Notes: generated from the sequence alone by a model not told the origin. 64,000 nucleotides of DNA from Lactarius indigo (GCA_025766275.1 JAFKAC010000192.1:1-64000); one strand, 5' to 3'. Numbered from the stretch's first letter, positions 1 to 12,500 are shown. Numbers and translations: made by a program.

Positions 1-187
1 TTTGTAAATACAGAAAACAGTCACGAAAAACACCAGTATGTACAAGTGTTTAAGATGTAGCCACAGAGTAGTACTAGCTTGTCTACTCTTCGTCTTTCAA
101 TCCAGTGTTTACCTTCTCACTTGTGCATGCACGTGCCAAGTCAGCATTTATTCTCTCTGCCTTGACAAGCAGAACCCTTGAATGTCA
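1..187 (+). repeat. 3' part of a Gypsy LTR
   Basis: This segment matches the 3' two thirds of the 5' LTR of the Gypsy element at 35441-35747; shared blocks include tttgtaaatacagaaaacag and cttgtctactcttcgtct. The LTR appears to end at the atgtca at 182-187. It is followed by cggtcagctggt, which matches the primer-binding region of the other copy. The LTR start lies before the window. The internal Gypsy sequence is replaced after about 225 by tyrosine-recombinase element sequence. Confidence 0.75.
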
Positions 188-1307
188 AAACATCACGGAC
201 GGTCAGCTGGTACTGTGACAGGTAAGGGCATCAGCAATTGGATCGAACCTTGTCCAGCCCAATACGCCCTCAACAAAATTAACAACCTTGAGTACGTCAA
301 ACTTGACTACACCATCAGAGGTTGCAGAGATGCCGCTGCTGACTCCCACAGATTGGTCAACCAAGACACTATGGCCTTCACACAGCTTGAGGACACCCTG
401 GCCATCCGTCTGCTGTCCACTGTGAGACCCTCTTGGAACATCCAAAGTGACAAGAGTCTGGCCTGGGATGAGGTAATGTATGCAAAAAACACCATGCTAC
501 ATTTCATGGCACAATCAGGAGTCTGGCCCCCAGAGCACATTGACTCCTTGGTGGCTTTCTTTGTCGCTCTTGAACTGCACCCTAGAAGAGTTCAAGACAA
601 CGGCAACGCAGTACTAATTCTGTACCAGAGCCACATGAGGCGTGAGTGGTTCGACGCTTTTAAGCACAACCAGGGCTTCGACATTGCCCCCCTGGTGCCA
701 GCCCTGCTCCATGTGCCATCAACCACAACCCCTTGCTGGCACTGTCCCATGCTACCCCACTGTTGCTGCCATCTCCTTTTTCCGCCAGCAAACCTAGTTC
801 TTGAGAACACAAGCCATCCCCGAACTGCCTTTGTCACATGCCACCCCCAGACATTGTGATCAGGCTGGCCACTCGCATGGCCACACACACTCCTCATCCC
901 CTCATCGCACCCCTTCCCCCAGGAAGCACTCCCCACATGCCTCCCATGGCACATATCCCATCCACCAGGATGCACACCCTTGGAGCACCACCAAGCGCCC
1001 CAGGCCAGACAAGCCTGAGTTTTTTCAGTCTGGCACAGGCCCACATGGGGGAGTCTGCGCAGCTTGCCTCGGTCTCCACGATCACACCTTCTCCAAATGC
1101 GAGGGCCTCAAGCTCTAGGATGGCTCAGCTGGTGTTGCCAGAAAAAGTGGCAGGAGGTTGGTCATGGCAGACAGCCTCCCCATGTACTTCGACTGGCAAA
1201 TCCCCAAAGGATGCTCCTCTGCAAGTCATCCCAAGTGCCACAGGTGCTCCAGATGTGGAAAGCTTGACCATGGGGCCCAGTTGTGCCCTCGAGCAGAGAA
1301 GGTGTGA
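182..1307 (+). pseudogene. Gag-like protein of the tyrosine-recombinase element
   Basis: The first open stretch, 182-859, encodes a conserved gag core: AFTQLEDTLAIRLLS, then AKNTMLHFMAQSGVWP, LELHPRRVQ and MRREWFDAFKHNQGF. The frame then shifts. The next stretch carries a Cys/His knuckle (CAACLGLHDHTFSKC, about 1060-1105). After a TAG stop at 1116-1118 comes a second knuckle (CHRCSRCGKLDHGAQLCPR, about 1235-1295) ending in TGA at 1305-1307. Two knuckles at the C-terminus fit a nucleocapsid role in packaging element RNA. The first about 15 codons read through LTR-derived sequence, so the ATG at 182 is probably not native. It is a pseudogene because of the frameshift and internal stop. Confidence 0.7.
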
Positions 1308-1319
1308 ACCCCTCACACC

Positions 1320-3245
1320 ATACATCTGAGATGCTTGGGCATCAGAGCTCTCACACCTCGGTCTCCTATCCAGATACCCTTTACTGGTCCCCAGCCTCAC
1401 TGCCGGCTTTAATCTGGGAATTCCATCCTTTTCTTGTACTTTTGTTCCACCAAATCATGCATCTATTAGTTCCCTGCTTAATGTATATACTGCCATCATG
1501 GAACACAAGTTTGCTGTTGGCCACTACATTGGCCCTTTCACACAGGAGCAGTTGGAGGCCAGTCTGGGCCCGTTTCAATCCTCCCCTCTGTCTCTGGTTC
1601 CCAAAACATCCAAGCCTGGTAAGTACTGGGCGGTTCATAACTTCTCTCATCTGCACCATCCCATCCCCAAAGCGACAGCAATCAATGATCACATTAACAG
1701 CAAGAATTTCCTGTGTACCTGGGGCACCTTTTCTGCAGTCGCCCTGCTTATCACCCACCTCCCCCCAGGATCCCAGGCCTCAGTACACAACATGGTGGAG
1801 GCCTACAGAACCATCCCTGCCACCCCTGCCCAATGGCCTGGCCTCATCATTCGCCTGCAAGTGAATGATGAGTTTGCCGTCAATACCTGCAACAACTTCA
1901 GCCTCACCTCTGCCAGGGGTGTGTATGGGATGGTGGCAGATGCCGGTGCAGACATTTTCCAAGGCCACGGCATTGGCCCCCTGGCAAAATGGGTCAACGA
2001 CCATATATTCTTCAGAATCCCACGGAAGCATCTCACCACTTACAATGTGCAGTGAACCGGCTGGCACTCTGAGATCAATGCACACAGAGGGCAGGTGCAG
2101 GATGGCAGCCGTCTATGGTTCAGAGGAAAAACCCAGCCAGACGACTCCCCTGAGGAGTTCATCGAAGACTGTAAGTTGGTGTTGCAAGACTTGGCGGATG
2201 CCTCCCCATGATCTACGCAGGACACAGAGTTCACATACACAGACGATAACATTGACAGAATCTCATTGTGCCTCAGCATCTGGTGGGAATCATCGAAATC
2301 AATCCCCTTTGCAATTGAAGTTCCCTACCTCAGGCTCCGTTGGGATCTGCATAACCAAATTGTACACCTACTCGAGGTCAAAAAGACCAAATACCTTGCA
2401 GCGATCACGGAATGGGAGGCCAAATGCATGCACAATCTCCTTGAGACCCAAAGGCTCTACGGCAAGCTCCTTCACGCCTCACTGGTGTTGCCCTCAGGAT
2501 GGGCCTATCTCACCAACCTAGAGGCCATGCTCGCCTCATGCAATAACAATCCTTTCCTACTGTGCACCCCACCCCAGAACACTTCGAATGATCTTAGCTG
2601 GTGGAAACAGCACCTCAGCTGACCAGAGCTCTCCCGACCCATACCTGAACCCCAACCCATCATCGACCATGAAGCCTACTCTGACACCAGCTCAGGCTTC
2701 TGCGTGGCAATCGCCATTGGCCCCAGGTGGCGGGCATGGTGCCTCATCGACAGCTGGAAGTCTCAGGGGCGAGACATCCAGTGGGCCGAAGCCATCAGTT
2801 TTGAGCTCCTTATCATCAGTTTATGCTTGCATGCAGACAAGGGCCAGCATCTCAAAGTTTACAGGGACAACAGGGTGGTCATCAAAGGATGGTGGAAAAG
2901 GTCCAGTGCCAACAGACCCACCAACAACATTTTTCACTGCATACTCAAATTTTCGGAAAGCAGCGACTGGTTGATTCACACCAGATACATCCCCAGTGCC
3001 TAGAACCCTGCCGATGCCCCCTCCAGAGGCCTCTACCCTCCCCCCAATCTCCTCCTCGACCACATCACTGTCCCAGAGGAGATTCACCCTTTCATCATCA
3101 ACATCGGGTCCAGCAAACCTGGTCAGAGCTGCAGCCATTAGCCGACTGGCACGCACACACAATGCCCTCGATGCGCAGCTAGACGCCAACTCAAGGGAGG
3201 CCAAACAGCAAAAACCCCTCAGCACAAGGCCACGCCAGCTGACAA
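1320..3245 (+). pseudogene. Reverse transcriptase plus RNase H of the tyrosine-recombinase element
   Basis: The reverse transcriptase begins near 1330 and is open at 1498-2055, with SPLSLVPKTSKPGKYWAVHN, a DIRS-type fingers/palm block, and QASVHNMVEAYRTIP. The catalytic motif reads KWVNDHIFF where the family has VDDHIFF, so the first aspartate is asparagine. The underlying change is gtcgac to gtcaac, a CpG transition. The frame then breaks several times. The thumb region continues at 2266-2622 (KLLHASLVLPSGWAYLTNLE). RNase H follows at 2704-3003 (AIAIGPRWRAWCLIDSW, RWVV-like VYRDNRVVIKGWW) and ends with the NPADAPSRG motif near 3004-3035 in another frame. It is inactive as it stands. Confidence 0.75.
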
Positions 3246-3386
3246 TACCCCCTACCATCGCCCCTCCCCATATAAGACCAGCCCCTTATCCCAACTCCCT
3301 CACCCCGTGCCCCTCCCTCCTGTGTCCCCATTGCCTCACTCGGGATCGCCTGAGACTGTGGACTCCGTTTTACACCCCAACCCTGC

Positions 3387-4836
3387 AAAAAACTCCTTTC
3401 TTCTGTACCACCACCATGCCACCCAAACCTAAACCCCCCCCCCCCATCACTCCACAACAAATTGCGGGGGTCCTCTCCTCTGTTACATCTGGTATCAATA
3501 AGCTCCTAGCCTCCACACCAGACCATACAGACGTGCTGCGACAACACGTCAATGCCTTCCTCTCACACACCACAATTTATACACTCCTCAGGGACTCTCC
3601 CCCTCCCCCACCCACAGAACCCCTCCCTCAAAATGCTCTTAAAGACATAGCGGACATTAAGAAATCACTCTCGGCCCTTCAAAAGGCACTGGCATCTAGC
3701 ACACAGACTAGCAAACCCCCTCACACCCCAAAGCCTACTCAAGCAGGACCCTTGGCTCAAAAGAAACCCAAGGCCACAGCCCCTTCCTTTGCAAATGTGA
3801 CTGCCCTGCCACCACGCCCTAGCGTGGTTATCAGCCTCGCGCACCTTGACTGGAAAGACAACAGGCCTTCCCCGGCCCAACTCTGCACCAGCATCAACTC
3901 TGCTCTGGCAGCAGCCCAGAACGACCAAGTTCACATCTCCACTGTAAAGTGGACTGCTAGGGACAACCTGGTCCTAATGGGCGGCCCCAACACCATGGCA
4001 CATCACCTCCAACTCGCTATTCCCACCATACATCAGCACTTCTCCGAGAGAATTCCAGCCTCTCACGATTCCCACCCCATTTACATAAGACCTAATGTAA
4101 AATGGTTGAAAATTCTCATCAACAGCGTCCCCACTGGAGTTTCACCAACTACATCTGCTCACTCCCCTGACACCTGCCACGCAGCCCTAGTCTCGGAAAA
4201 CCCTAACTATGCCACTCTCACAATCACGCAGAGACCCAGCTGAATCCGCAGCCCCTCCTCATACTCCAATAACGCCCTCTCTTCCCTCGTGGTGGCATTC
4301 AAGGACCCAGATGGCTCCCTGGCACGTGGCCTTTTGGCCAGTAAGACGCTCTTTGTCTTTGGCACCTGCGCCACCATCAAGAAGTGGAAGCAACACCAAC
4401 CCACATCCAAAGGCAAAACTCCCACACCAATCAAACCAGACTTGCCATCGCCTCCTGAATCCCCCTCCCTTGCTAACTACTGACAGCTGGAACTCAAAAT
4501 CCTCTCCACCCCCACCTCTCCATACACAGCCGGGCCGCCCACCAGGCCCACTCAAGACATGAAGGGAACTGCAGGTGTTGCTGGGAAGGCCCAGGCTAAA
4601 GGCTCCCGCTCAAGACCCAAATAGCCGACCCAAGCATAAGCGACTTCAAGACTCTGTTGCCCTCACAACCCGTCACTTGACTGATGCTTGCTGCCCCTCA
4701 CGGGGAGGAGACATATGATGCACAGTTTCATTAATAGTCAGCAATATTTTGTCATGTAAAGATACACATAGTGTCGTGCTACATGGGGTATTTGGCCCCG
4801 AGGCACACGTAAATGGATTTAAAAAAAAAAAAAAAC
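3387..4836 (+). mobile_element. LINE-derived retroposon carrying only ORF1, with poly-A tail and 12-bp TSD
   Basis: The segment starts directly after ccccaaccctgc (3375-3386). It ends in 15 A residues (4821-4835) followed by a second copy of ccccaaccctgc (4837-4848). Removing the insert and one TSD copy restores the recombinase frame across the junction, so both boundaries are well supported. The insert contains a Tad-like LINE ORF1 and about 340 bp of non-coding 3' sequence, with no endonuclease or reverse transcriptase. The element is therefore non-autonomous and was probably mobilised by target-primed reverse transcription using a related LINE's enzyme. Confidence 0.85.
3416..4483 (+). pseudogene. 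Tad-like LINE ORF1 (gag-like) protein
   Basis: The ATG at 3416 lies in a good context (ccaccatgcc), 29 bases from the retroposon's 5' end. The protein starts MPPKPKPPPP and has a Pro/Ser/Thr-rich N-terminus. It then contains the conserved basidiomycete ORF1 block: VISLAHLDW, CTSINSALAAAQNDQVHIS, KWTARDNLVLMGG and KWLKILINSVPTGVS. The frame is lost at 4241-4243 (TGA). The homologous continuation resumes in another frame (VAFKDPDGSLARGLLASKTL, then FGTCATIKKWKQ) and stops at 4483. The C-terminal CCHC knuckles usual in this family were not seen. ORF1 proteins coat the element RNA; this copy is frameshifted. Confidence 0.65.
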
Positions 4837-6309
4837 CCCCAACCCTGCCCACTGGCACCTCCTCACTCAGCTCAGCAGAAAGAGAACGCATCAAAGACAT
4901 GATGGTACACGCTTGGGAGGAGGACACCCACACCACATATGGTTCAGGCCTCCTGATGTGGCACTGTTTTTGCAACGGCAAAGGAGTCCCAGAATCAGCC
5001 AGAGCCCCCACCGCACAAGACCTTCTTGCAGCTTTTGTCACACACATGGCAGTGGCATACTCTGGCAAAACCATCTCCAACTACCTCAACGGGGTGTGCA
5101 CCTGGCACATCCTGCACAGCATTCCCTGGATCCTCAACAAGAACCAAATGGAGACCATGCTATGAGCCGCCTGCAAGCTGACCCCAAGCTCTTCAAAAAG
5201 AAAAGAAAGACTCCCCTACATGCCCAGCTTCATCACAGCCATCTGGCAGCACCTGGACCTGGAGGACCTGGTGGACGCAGCAGTATTCGCATGTCTCACC
5301 ACATGTTTTTATGCCTCGGCCAGGCTCAGTGAGTTCACAGTCCGCACCCTGGATAGTTTCCCCCCAATGCCCACATCACCACCTGAAACTTATCATATGA
5401 CCAGGATTGCAATGACTTCAAGGTCATGGTCCTTCACCTTCCCACCACTAAGTCTGTGGGCAACAAAGGTGAGGACATCTACTGGGCCACACAAAATGGA
5501 GACTCAGACCCCACAGCAGCCCTGAAAAACCACCTCTGGATCAACCAGCCTTCCAAGGCATTGCACCTATTTGCATATTGGGCCAAAAACGCGTGCCGCC
5601 CACTCACAAAATTGAAGTTCCTCAAAAGAATTGGGAAAGCCACCTGTGCAGCTGGCCTCGAGCCTCTGCAAGGGCATGGCATACAGATCGGATCCACCCT
5701 TGAATATCTTCTTCAGGGGGTTCCCTTCTACATCGTAAAAACAAAGGGTTGTTGGGCTGGGGACTCTTTCTTGCTATACCTACAAAAGCATGCCATCATC
5801 ATCGCACCATACATTCAAGCTGCTCCTGCTCTGCATGAATCCTTCATCCACTACACCATGCCCCCAGTTTGCTAAAACACCATCTTCACTGCCTCCTTGT
5901 GCAGCCATGTCTTTTCTCTCATATCCACCAGGTAAGCCTTCTCTTCCTATTTTTTGGGGGCCGAGCCTCACTCACCACATCATCAATTCCTAACAGGTCG
6001 GGTGTTGCGACCTCAGCTTGGCAGCAAAGTCCCATCTTCAATCATGAAGTGCTTCGCGCTTTGGCCCATTCTCTCTATGCTGTCAAACTACCCCAGCCAT
6101 TCTATAGTTTTCTCCTAATTACCTACAATGCTTGTACACAGTCTCCCAGACCAGCTGCCTGAATCAAACCACAGTTAACCATCCTGCACAAGCATTTGTC
6201 AAAGTGTTTCGTAGCGTGCATCAGCAGACCTTCTCCTCACCGCTCACCAATGCTGCACAAAACCCTACCCTCAAGAAGCAAACCAGTGACTCACAAAGAC
6301 TCATGAACA

Positions 6310-6890
6310 CATGAAGCAATCACCATTTATGCTCCTTATGGGCTACAACCCAACAGCTGATTGGACAGATAAGCCATCACCTATTCCAAACGTGATCACA
6401 AGGCTGACACAATTAAAGGAAGCATGACAACTGGCACAAGACCTTATCAAGAAGGCACAAGATAGCTGGATTAGACACAAAGACACCCCATGATATCAGA
6501 TAGGTGACCAGGTGTGGTTAGAAGGCAAACACCTCTGAACCAATCAACCAACCACAAAACTAGCAGCACGATGCCATGGACCATTCAAGGTCATTAAGGT
6601 GATGTCCCCTTACAACTATTGCCTCAAACTTCCCATGCAGTGGAGCATCCACCTGGTATTTCACATAGACCTTCTCATGCCATACAAAAGTACAGCTTTT
6701 CATGGTGAAAATTTCCCTCAACCGCCATCAGATCTAGTAGAAGGAGAGGAGGAGTATGAAGTCGAGGCCATTCTCAACTCTCGGCATTTCGGCTGTTGAA
6801 AGAAGCTTCAATACCTCATCAAATGGAAGGGGTACCCAGACTTGGAGAATCAGTGGGGCTTACCTAAATGGAGTCCTCAAAGAGAAGGTC
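6310..6890 (+). pseudogene. Gypsy integrase C-terminus with chromodomain, remnant
   Basis: In one frame with stops the text reads PFMLLMGYNP, then QIGDQVWLEGK, TTKLAARCHGPFKVIK, IHLVFHIDLLMPYK and EGEEEYEVEAILNSR, ending in a chromodomain core KLQYLIKWKGYPDLENQW. The GPF/Y motif and chromodomain identify the C-terminal end of a chromoviral (Ty3/Gypsy) integrase, which directs integration to marked chromatin. The internal stops are TGA where relatives usually have arginine. It is a different family from the Gypsy element at 35-49 kb. The rest of the element is missing, and the fragment abuts Copia sequence at about 6896. Confidence 0.75.
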
Positions 6891-6895
6891 TATAT

Positions 6896-8520
6896 GCAGC
6901 AACCTGAAGGCTACAAAGATGGCACAGATTGAGTATGTCTGCTCATAAAAACCCTATATGGACTTGAACAGTCCAGGCATGAGTGGAACAAAGAACTCAA
7001 TGATAAATTAAATAAGCACAGATTCACCTCTCTGAAGGCTGATCCATGTGCATACATCAGAAGGGGAGCTGACCTGGAGATAATAACTGTATGGGTTGAT
7101 GACCTTATGCTATTTGCAATGTCAATGGAAGCTATGGAGCATACAAAAGCTAACTTACATTCAGAGTGGGAAGTTACAGACATGGGAGACCCAACCAAGA
7201 TCATTGATGTTACGGTTGCATGCACTGGACCCTTACTGTACCGGTTGTGGCTATGGCTGTAAGGTAGATTAGTCACGGACTCGGGGTTTACGATAGGAGT
7301 TAGGAGCTGAAGGATGACTCGATCCTAGTACAGGTAGTAGTAGTACTAGGATTGCGCTACTTACGCGATACGTTGGACGCTACATTACCGTGACTCATAG
7401 CAGCACTTGAAAGCCTGCTCCATCTGTATTTAAGATAGCTGCGGAAGACCAAGATACGCCATCTTGGTCTTCTTCAATCGTCACTTTCTTGTCTTCGCAT
7501 TTTGGATCTTACCCCTACTCGGATAGGGCCTCACAAGTTATACTAGTGTCTTCGAACATCTAGAAGATTGCCTTCGTGCCATACGCCCCAGGGCGTGATT
7601 AGCTAAGTCACACGGTCGCCTTATCGAAGCTCAAGTCGAGCTGACGTCGTGACGGCGTTACAATTGGGATAGAAATAACATGAGATGATACAACGATCAA
7701 GATAATGCAGCAAAAATACATTGAAGCCATCCTCAAGAAAGAGGGCATGCAGTGTGTGCAAATCCCATGGCAACTCCACTCAACTCCAATACACCACTTT
7801 TACCTAATCTGGATGGGAACAAGGGGAGCAGGAGCAACTCCTACACAAGGTTGCTTGGCAAACTCCAGTTTCTGGAAAATGCAACCAGACCAGATATAGC
7901 ATATGCCATTAACAGACTGGCCTCATATACAGCCAATCCAAGTTTGGAACATACCAGAGCCCTAAAAAGAATATTAAGATACCTTGCAGGCACAAAGATG
8001 TATGGAATTACTTACTCAAGGAAGAAATTTGAGACAAAAAACTCCAATCTATTCCATGGGTTTTCCAACACAGTGTATGCCAATACTGATGATTACAAAT
8101 CGGTTATGGGATATGTCTTCTTAATGGGTGGAGGAACAATCATCTGGATGTTAAAGAAACAGTCAATAACAGCTCTATATCCTCAACTGAGGCAGAATAC
8201 ATTGCCTTATCTGAGGCAAGCCAAGAAGCTTCATGGCTGAGAAACCTATATGAGGAGCTAGGCTATGGTCAAAAATATCCCACACTAATCCAAGAGGATA
8301 ACATGAGTGCAACAGTGATGGCAAAAAATCCAAAGTTCCACAAGAGATTGAAACATCTTGCCACATGATGGCATTTAATCCAAGAATTGGTGGCAAAAGG
8401 TGTGGTGGAACTAGGAGATTGTCGAGACCCAGACCAAACAGCCAACATCCTCACAAAAGCATTGCCAAGACCAAAGCATAAAAGACATATAGAAGAGATG
8501 GGATTGAAACCAATGTGAAG
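6896..8520 (+). pseudogene. Copia reverse transcriptase and RNase H, truncated, split by a solo LTR
   Basis: The left part (6896-7207) carries the Copia RT region: PEGYKDGTD, stop, VCLLIKTLYGLEQSRHEWN, and the catalytic VWVDDLMLFA near 7093-7122. The solo LTR at 7208-7662 interrupts it. The right part (7663-8520) continues with KLQFLENATRPDIAYAINRLA, HTRALKRILRYLAGTKMYG, a decayed SYVFLMGGGTIIW block, STEAEYIALSEASQEASWLRN in shifted frames, and TANILTKALPRPKHKRHIE near the C-terminus. Gag, protease and integrase are missing, so the element is 5' truncated. Frameshifts and a TGA in place of the usual arginine before VCLLIK make it inactive. Confidence 0.75.
7208..7662 (+). repeat. Solo LTR (family shared with 61.2 kb), inserted in Copia remnant
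   Basis: The segment begins tgttacggttgc and ends gacggcgttaca, giving TGTTA/TAACA-type LTR ends. It is flanked by attga (7203-7207) and attgg (7663-7667), a 5-bp TSD with one mismatch. Copia coding sequence continues on both sides. Its central part (caagatacgccatcttggtc) recurs on the minus strand at 61.2-61.67 kb. Confidence 0.85.
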
Positions 8521-9152
8521 GGTGGCAGATTCGTTCCGCCAGAGGACCAAGCAGTGGTAGTGTTCGCGTGTATCATGCTTGGCCTTGGGCATTTTCTGTT
8601 CTGGCCTGCCTAAATTTTTGAACCCACCCTATAGGGGCTTGTATGTTTCTGGTCTTCACATATTCTCATGTGTTCTACCAGCTTCACTACAATACATTTT
8701 GCAGATTTGGAAAGCTGCTTCAAGCAGCTATGATGTGTATGTACTTCTTCTATGACTTCATACTCTTGAAGGTTGCCGCACTTTTCCCCTCCTGTCTGAA
8801 GGATGGTTTGCAGCCTCAAATGGGAAGCAAGTGCGACATGACTCATGATTCAGTATCATGCCCAATGGCCCATGCATCTGCCCAAGCTACTATATGACTC
8901 CCTAAGTGTTCTTACTCATATGCCAACTCATTTTTGAAAAAGCATTTGATATTATTGTACTTATATGTATAAAACAAGCCCTGAATGGGCCCAAGAAATG
9001 TAATGAATCGTATCTTGACTTGTACCCCTTCTGTCTGCCTAAATGCAAAAACTGTGCTTGTATTCAATCCCCATTGACTTATCACTCTTGCAGTCACTGG
9101 CACGTGACTGCATACTACCCCAGCATTGCCCATTAACCTCACCAAAGGGGAG
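8521..9152 (+). other. Probable 3' untranslated region of the Copia remnant
   Basis: No coding capacity was recognised between the end of Copia RNase H and the polypurine tract accaaaggggag (about 9141-9152) that directly precedes the 3' LTR. The stretch is AT-rich and probably belongs to the same Copia element. Confidence 0.45.
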
Positions 9153-9428
9153 TGTTAAAAAGGAGTTGGTATCAACTGGCTGAGTCCAAGTTAATATGAA
9201 ACTCTGACCAAAAGTTTGTCTGTAAATAGCACATCATGTCTATCATATAGGGGTAGCACATCTTTCTCTGACGCTATCCTTTTCCTTCCCACAGTGGGTG
9301 TGATACAATATTACTATAAGACATGAGAAGGGAAACAATCTTGGAATACCTGTATTATACAGGCTTGCATGTCATCTTAATAATATCTGCAAGTCACAGG
9401 TTAACAGATGAGTCATGTGTTCACAACA
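9153..9428 (+). repeat. 3' LTR of the Copia remnant
   Basis: It starts tgttaaaaagga directly after the polypurine tract ccaaaggggag and ends gtgttcacaaca, so the termini are TGTT and AACA. No 5' LTR of this family is present, in keeping with a 5'-truncated element. Confidence 0.65.
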
Positions 9429-9563
9429 TCCTACCACCAGCAGGCTGCTTTAACGGCTCAGTCCTGGACCAGCTACCGATGTCTGTTTTGGGCCAGCTTC
9501 CAGCACTAGCCTTACTGCAGAACGACTTTCGTTTTATCACCAAAGCCATCTCCACATCTTCTG

Positions 9564-12500
9564 TTGAGCGCATTGATATCAGGTCACCTTCAAGTTCCTC
9601 CTCCTCATACTTCACGTAAATTACTACTACTCCCCATGCTGCCCAGGCACAGGTTCCCACCACAAGAGCTCCCGTGTACCTACCGTAGTTGTAAATCAAG
9701 GTTCAGGAATCGTCGTGGGCGTAAATGCCATGTCAATGCAATGCATGTCGACTCCAATGGGCATCCTATACAAGTGGATGAAGATGGCTCACTGGCAGAC
9801 CATGCCAGTGCCTGTGACACAGGCAGAGCACCAGTTGGCCAGAGGATAGAGCATCCCCATTTAACAGGTGCATACGCCCTAGATATTTGGGCACATGTTC
9901 ACGCACTGACCACAATATGAGCAGCCCTCCCATGCAACAGAGACGAAGCTTCTTGCCACCAGGTGGGCTGCCACAAGCCTGGGAAAGGGCACTGCCAGTG
10001 AACCACAGAGGCGACTCAGACTGGGAACCCTTCACCGACTGGGTCCAGTTCGAATTAGCTGACCTTATCTATCACCATGCTGAGCTTTCTGCTCCTAATA
10101 TAGACACCATTCTCAATCTGTGGGCTCAGTCTATGTCTGAGTTTGACACCTCTGCGCTGTTCAAGAATCATGAAGAGATGCATGCCATCATTGACTCGTC
10201 CACTCTTGGAGATATCCCCTGGGAATGCCTGGTGACAAGACTCTCAGAAGATATTGATGAGAGTGCTCCGTCCTGGATGCAGACGACCTATGAGGTCTGG
10301 TATCGCAACCCGGATGCCATTGTCTCGGCGATGCTAAATAACCCCGACTTTGAAGGGCAATTTGATCTGCGCCCTTATGTCGACCTCGATGCAAAGGGAG
10401 TGCACTGATGGAACAACGTAATGTCAGGAAACGTTGCTTGGAGGAACAGTGTGAGCAGTATTTTATCATTCACATTTTGCGATGTATATTGACGCACGTA
10501 GCGTGGACAAGGACAAGATCTTTGTATCTAACTCAAGTACTAAGCGGGCTATGTACTGCCCTCTCATCCTCAGGAGTGACAAGACCACAGTATCTGTGTG
10601 ACCGGATATGTCGAGTATCACCCGGTTTACCTATCGATCGGTAACCCTCATAATACAGTCTGGCGTGCTCATCGAAATGCTGTCATACCCATAGCATTTC
10701 TCGCCATCCCAAAGTGTAAGTGATTTCTCCAGGCTTTCAGTGTCTTGCGTGCTCAAGCTGTTCATACATTCAGGTGACCGCGGTCATGACGACAGCCCCC
10801 GTTTTCGAGTTTTCAAACGCCAGTTGTATCACGCATCCCTTGCAGAAGTTCTCTCTCCACTCTGACCAGGGATGACTACACCCGTTGTCCGAAGGTGTCC
10901 AGATGGTCATTTCAGACGTGTGATTTTTGACCTCATCGCTTTCATTGCCGATTATCCTGAGCAAGTGATGCTCACGGGTATTATTCAGGGTTGGTGCCCC
11001 AAGTGTGTACATTCTATCTGTTGTGGAAATGCTAAGGCTTACACTCACTCCCAGATGTACAGCGCTTCCAACTAATTTAGATGTTTACGCTGTCCCTCGC
11101 ACACCAAATTACATGGAGACTCTCAGGGATCTCCTCAATTCCAAAACATTGTGGGATGAGTACGGAATCGATGACGATATTGTCGTAGGTTTTCCACATG
11201 ATGCGATGTGTGCAAGCACTCACGTAGGCTGCCTGACTCCCATTGATGCATCCGCAGCCGTTCACATCCAACTTCCCACGTGCCAATATATATCAAATGA
11301 TATCACCAGATCTGCTGCACCAGGTTATTAAGGGCACATTCAAGGACAATTTGGTGGAATGGGTGTGCGAGTTTCTCGTGATCCAGCTTGGTGAAATTCG
11401 AGCAAGTGTTACTCTAGATGACATCGACCGACGGTGTGTCACTCATTACTGAACTACATTGTTTCCGTGCTGCATCTAATTGGCACAAAGGATTGCTGCA
11501 GTACCTGCTTTTCCCGGTCTTCGCAGATTCCCACATGGTCGCCGCTTCAAGCAGTGGACAGGGGACGACTCTAAGGCCCTCATGAAAGTGTATCTCCCAG
11601 CAATCGTTGGGTACGTACCCGATGATATTGTCAAGTGCCTCGGTGCATTTTTGGAGGCCTGCTATATTTCTCGACGCCAAGACGTTGACTCTAATGCCCT
11701 GGACACTCTCCAGCACACGTTGGACAACTACAAGGAACTGCGAGAGGTGTTCCGGACTTCTGGTGTCCGGCCAACAGGTTTCTCATCGCTCCCCAGACAG
11801 CACTCTATATTCCACTACCGCCGACAGATCGAAGATTTTGGTGCTCCTGGTGGGCTATGTTCGTCCATCACTGAATCCCGCCACATTACTGCTGTCAAGA
11901 AACCATGGCGCCGATCAAACAGGTATCAAGCCCTAGGACAAATGCTACTCATTAATCAACGGCTTGACAAGCTTGCTGCGATGCGCAGCGACTTCTTTTC
12001 ACGCGACTTATTACTAGGGTTGCACCTTGGTGTCTCACAGCCCCCCGGTCCCCAACATATGTCTACTGAGGAAGACGATGGCGAGGAGGATGATGACGAT
12101 GACGACAGCCCCATGGAGAAGAATGTCCTCGGGCATGTTGCCCTGGCCCGGACTCGTGGTACGTTTATCTCTTTGGACATGCGACTGCTATTTGATTTCA
12201 GGAAGCGCCCAATTATCCAGACGATATCGAGGGACTCTCTCTCTCTGTTGGGGAACCTGACTTGCCATATTTGACCCAGGAATGTATAGGCAACCAATTA
12301 GGTATAAGCCCTGATGCTATCGTTCTCTCGACGTGCAAAATTTCGGTATTTCATTTGGCGGTAGCCACGTTCTTTGCCCCAAGCGACGCAAGTGGCGCAC
12401 ATGGTATGCGACGTGAGCGCATTCGTTCAACACCTTCGTGGAGACGGCGCGAGCCACGACGTGACTGCGCATTTGTTGTTGAAGACGATACCAAGCCCGG

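Larger units (their letters stand above)
3301..5875 (+). pseudogene. Tyrosine recombinase, split by a retroposon
   Basis: The N-terminal segment (LCPHCLTRDRLRLWTP, 3317-3370) joins in frame to 4849 onward once the insertion at 3387-4836 and one TSD copy are set aside. Downstream blocks are THTTYGSGLLMWHCFC, SGKTISNYLNGVCTWHILH, the box-I arginine region CFYASARLSEFTVRTL (about 5307-5350) and the box-II region LQGHGIQIGSTLEYLL (about 5666-5710). The nucleophile tyrosine is probably in FLLYLQKHA (about 5770-5790). In box II the expected HxxR arginine is glutamine at about 5684, and the later GRW motif reads GCW. Both are compatible with CpG transitions. Several frame changes confirm a dead gene. 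It would have catalysed strand exchange on circular element DNA. Confidence 0.75.
225..6300 (+). mobile_element. DIRS/Ngaro-type tyrosine-recombinase retrotransposon, decayed
   Basis: The order is gag-like protein with zinc knuckles, reverse transcriptase, RNase H, then tyrosine recombinase, all on the plus strand. This is the layout of DIRS/Ngaro elements, which integrate with a recombinase rather than a DDE integrase. Every reading frame is broken, and a 1.45-kb retroposon splits the recombinase gene. The termini (split direct or inverted repeats) could not be delimited, so both ends are approximate. The 5' side abuts a Gypsy LTR, and the 3' side runs into a Gypsy integrase remnant near 6310. 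DIRS and Ngaro cannot be separated without the terminal repeats. Confidence 0.75.
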
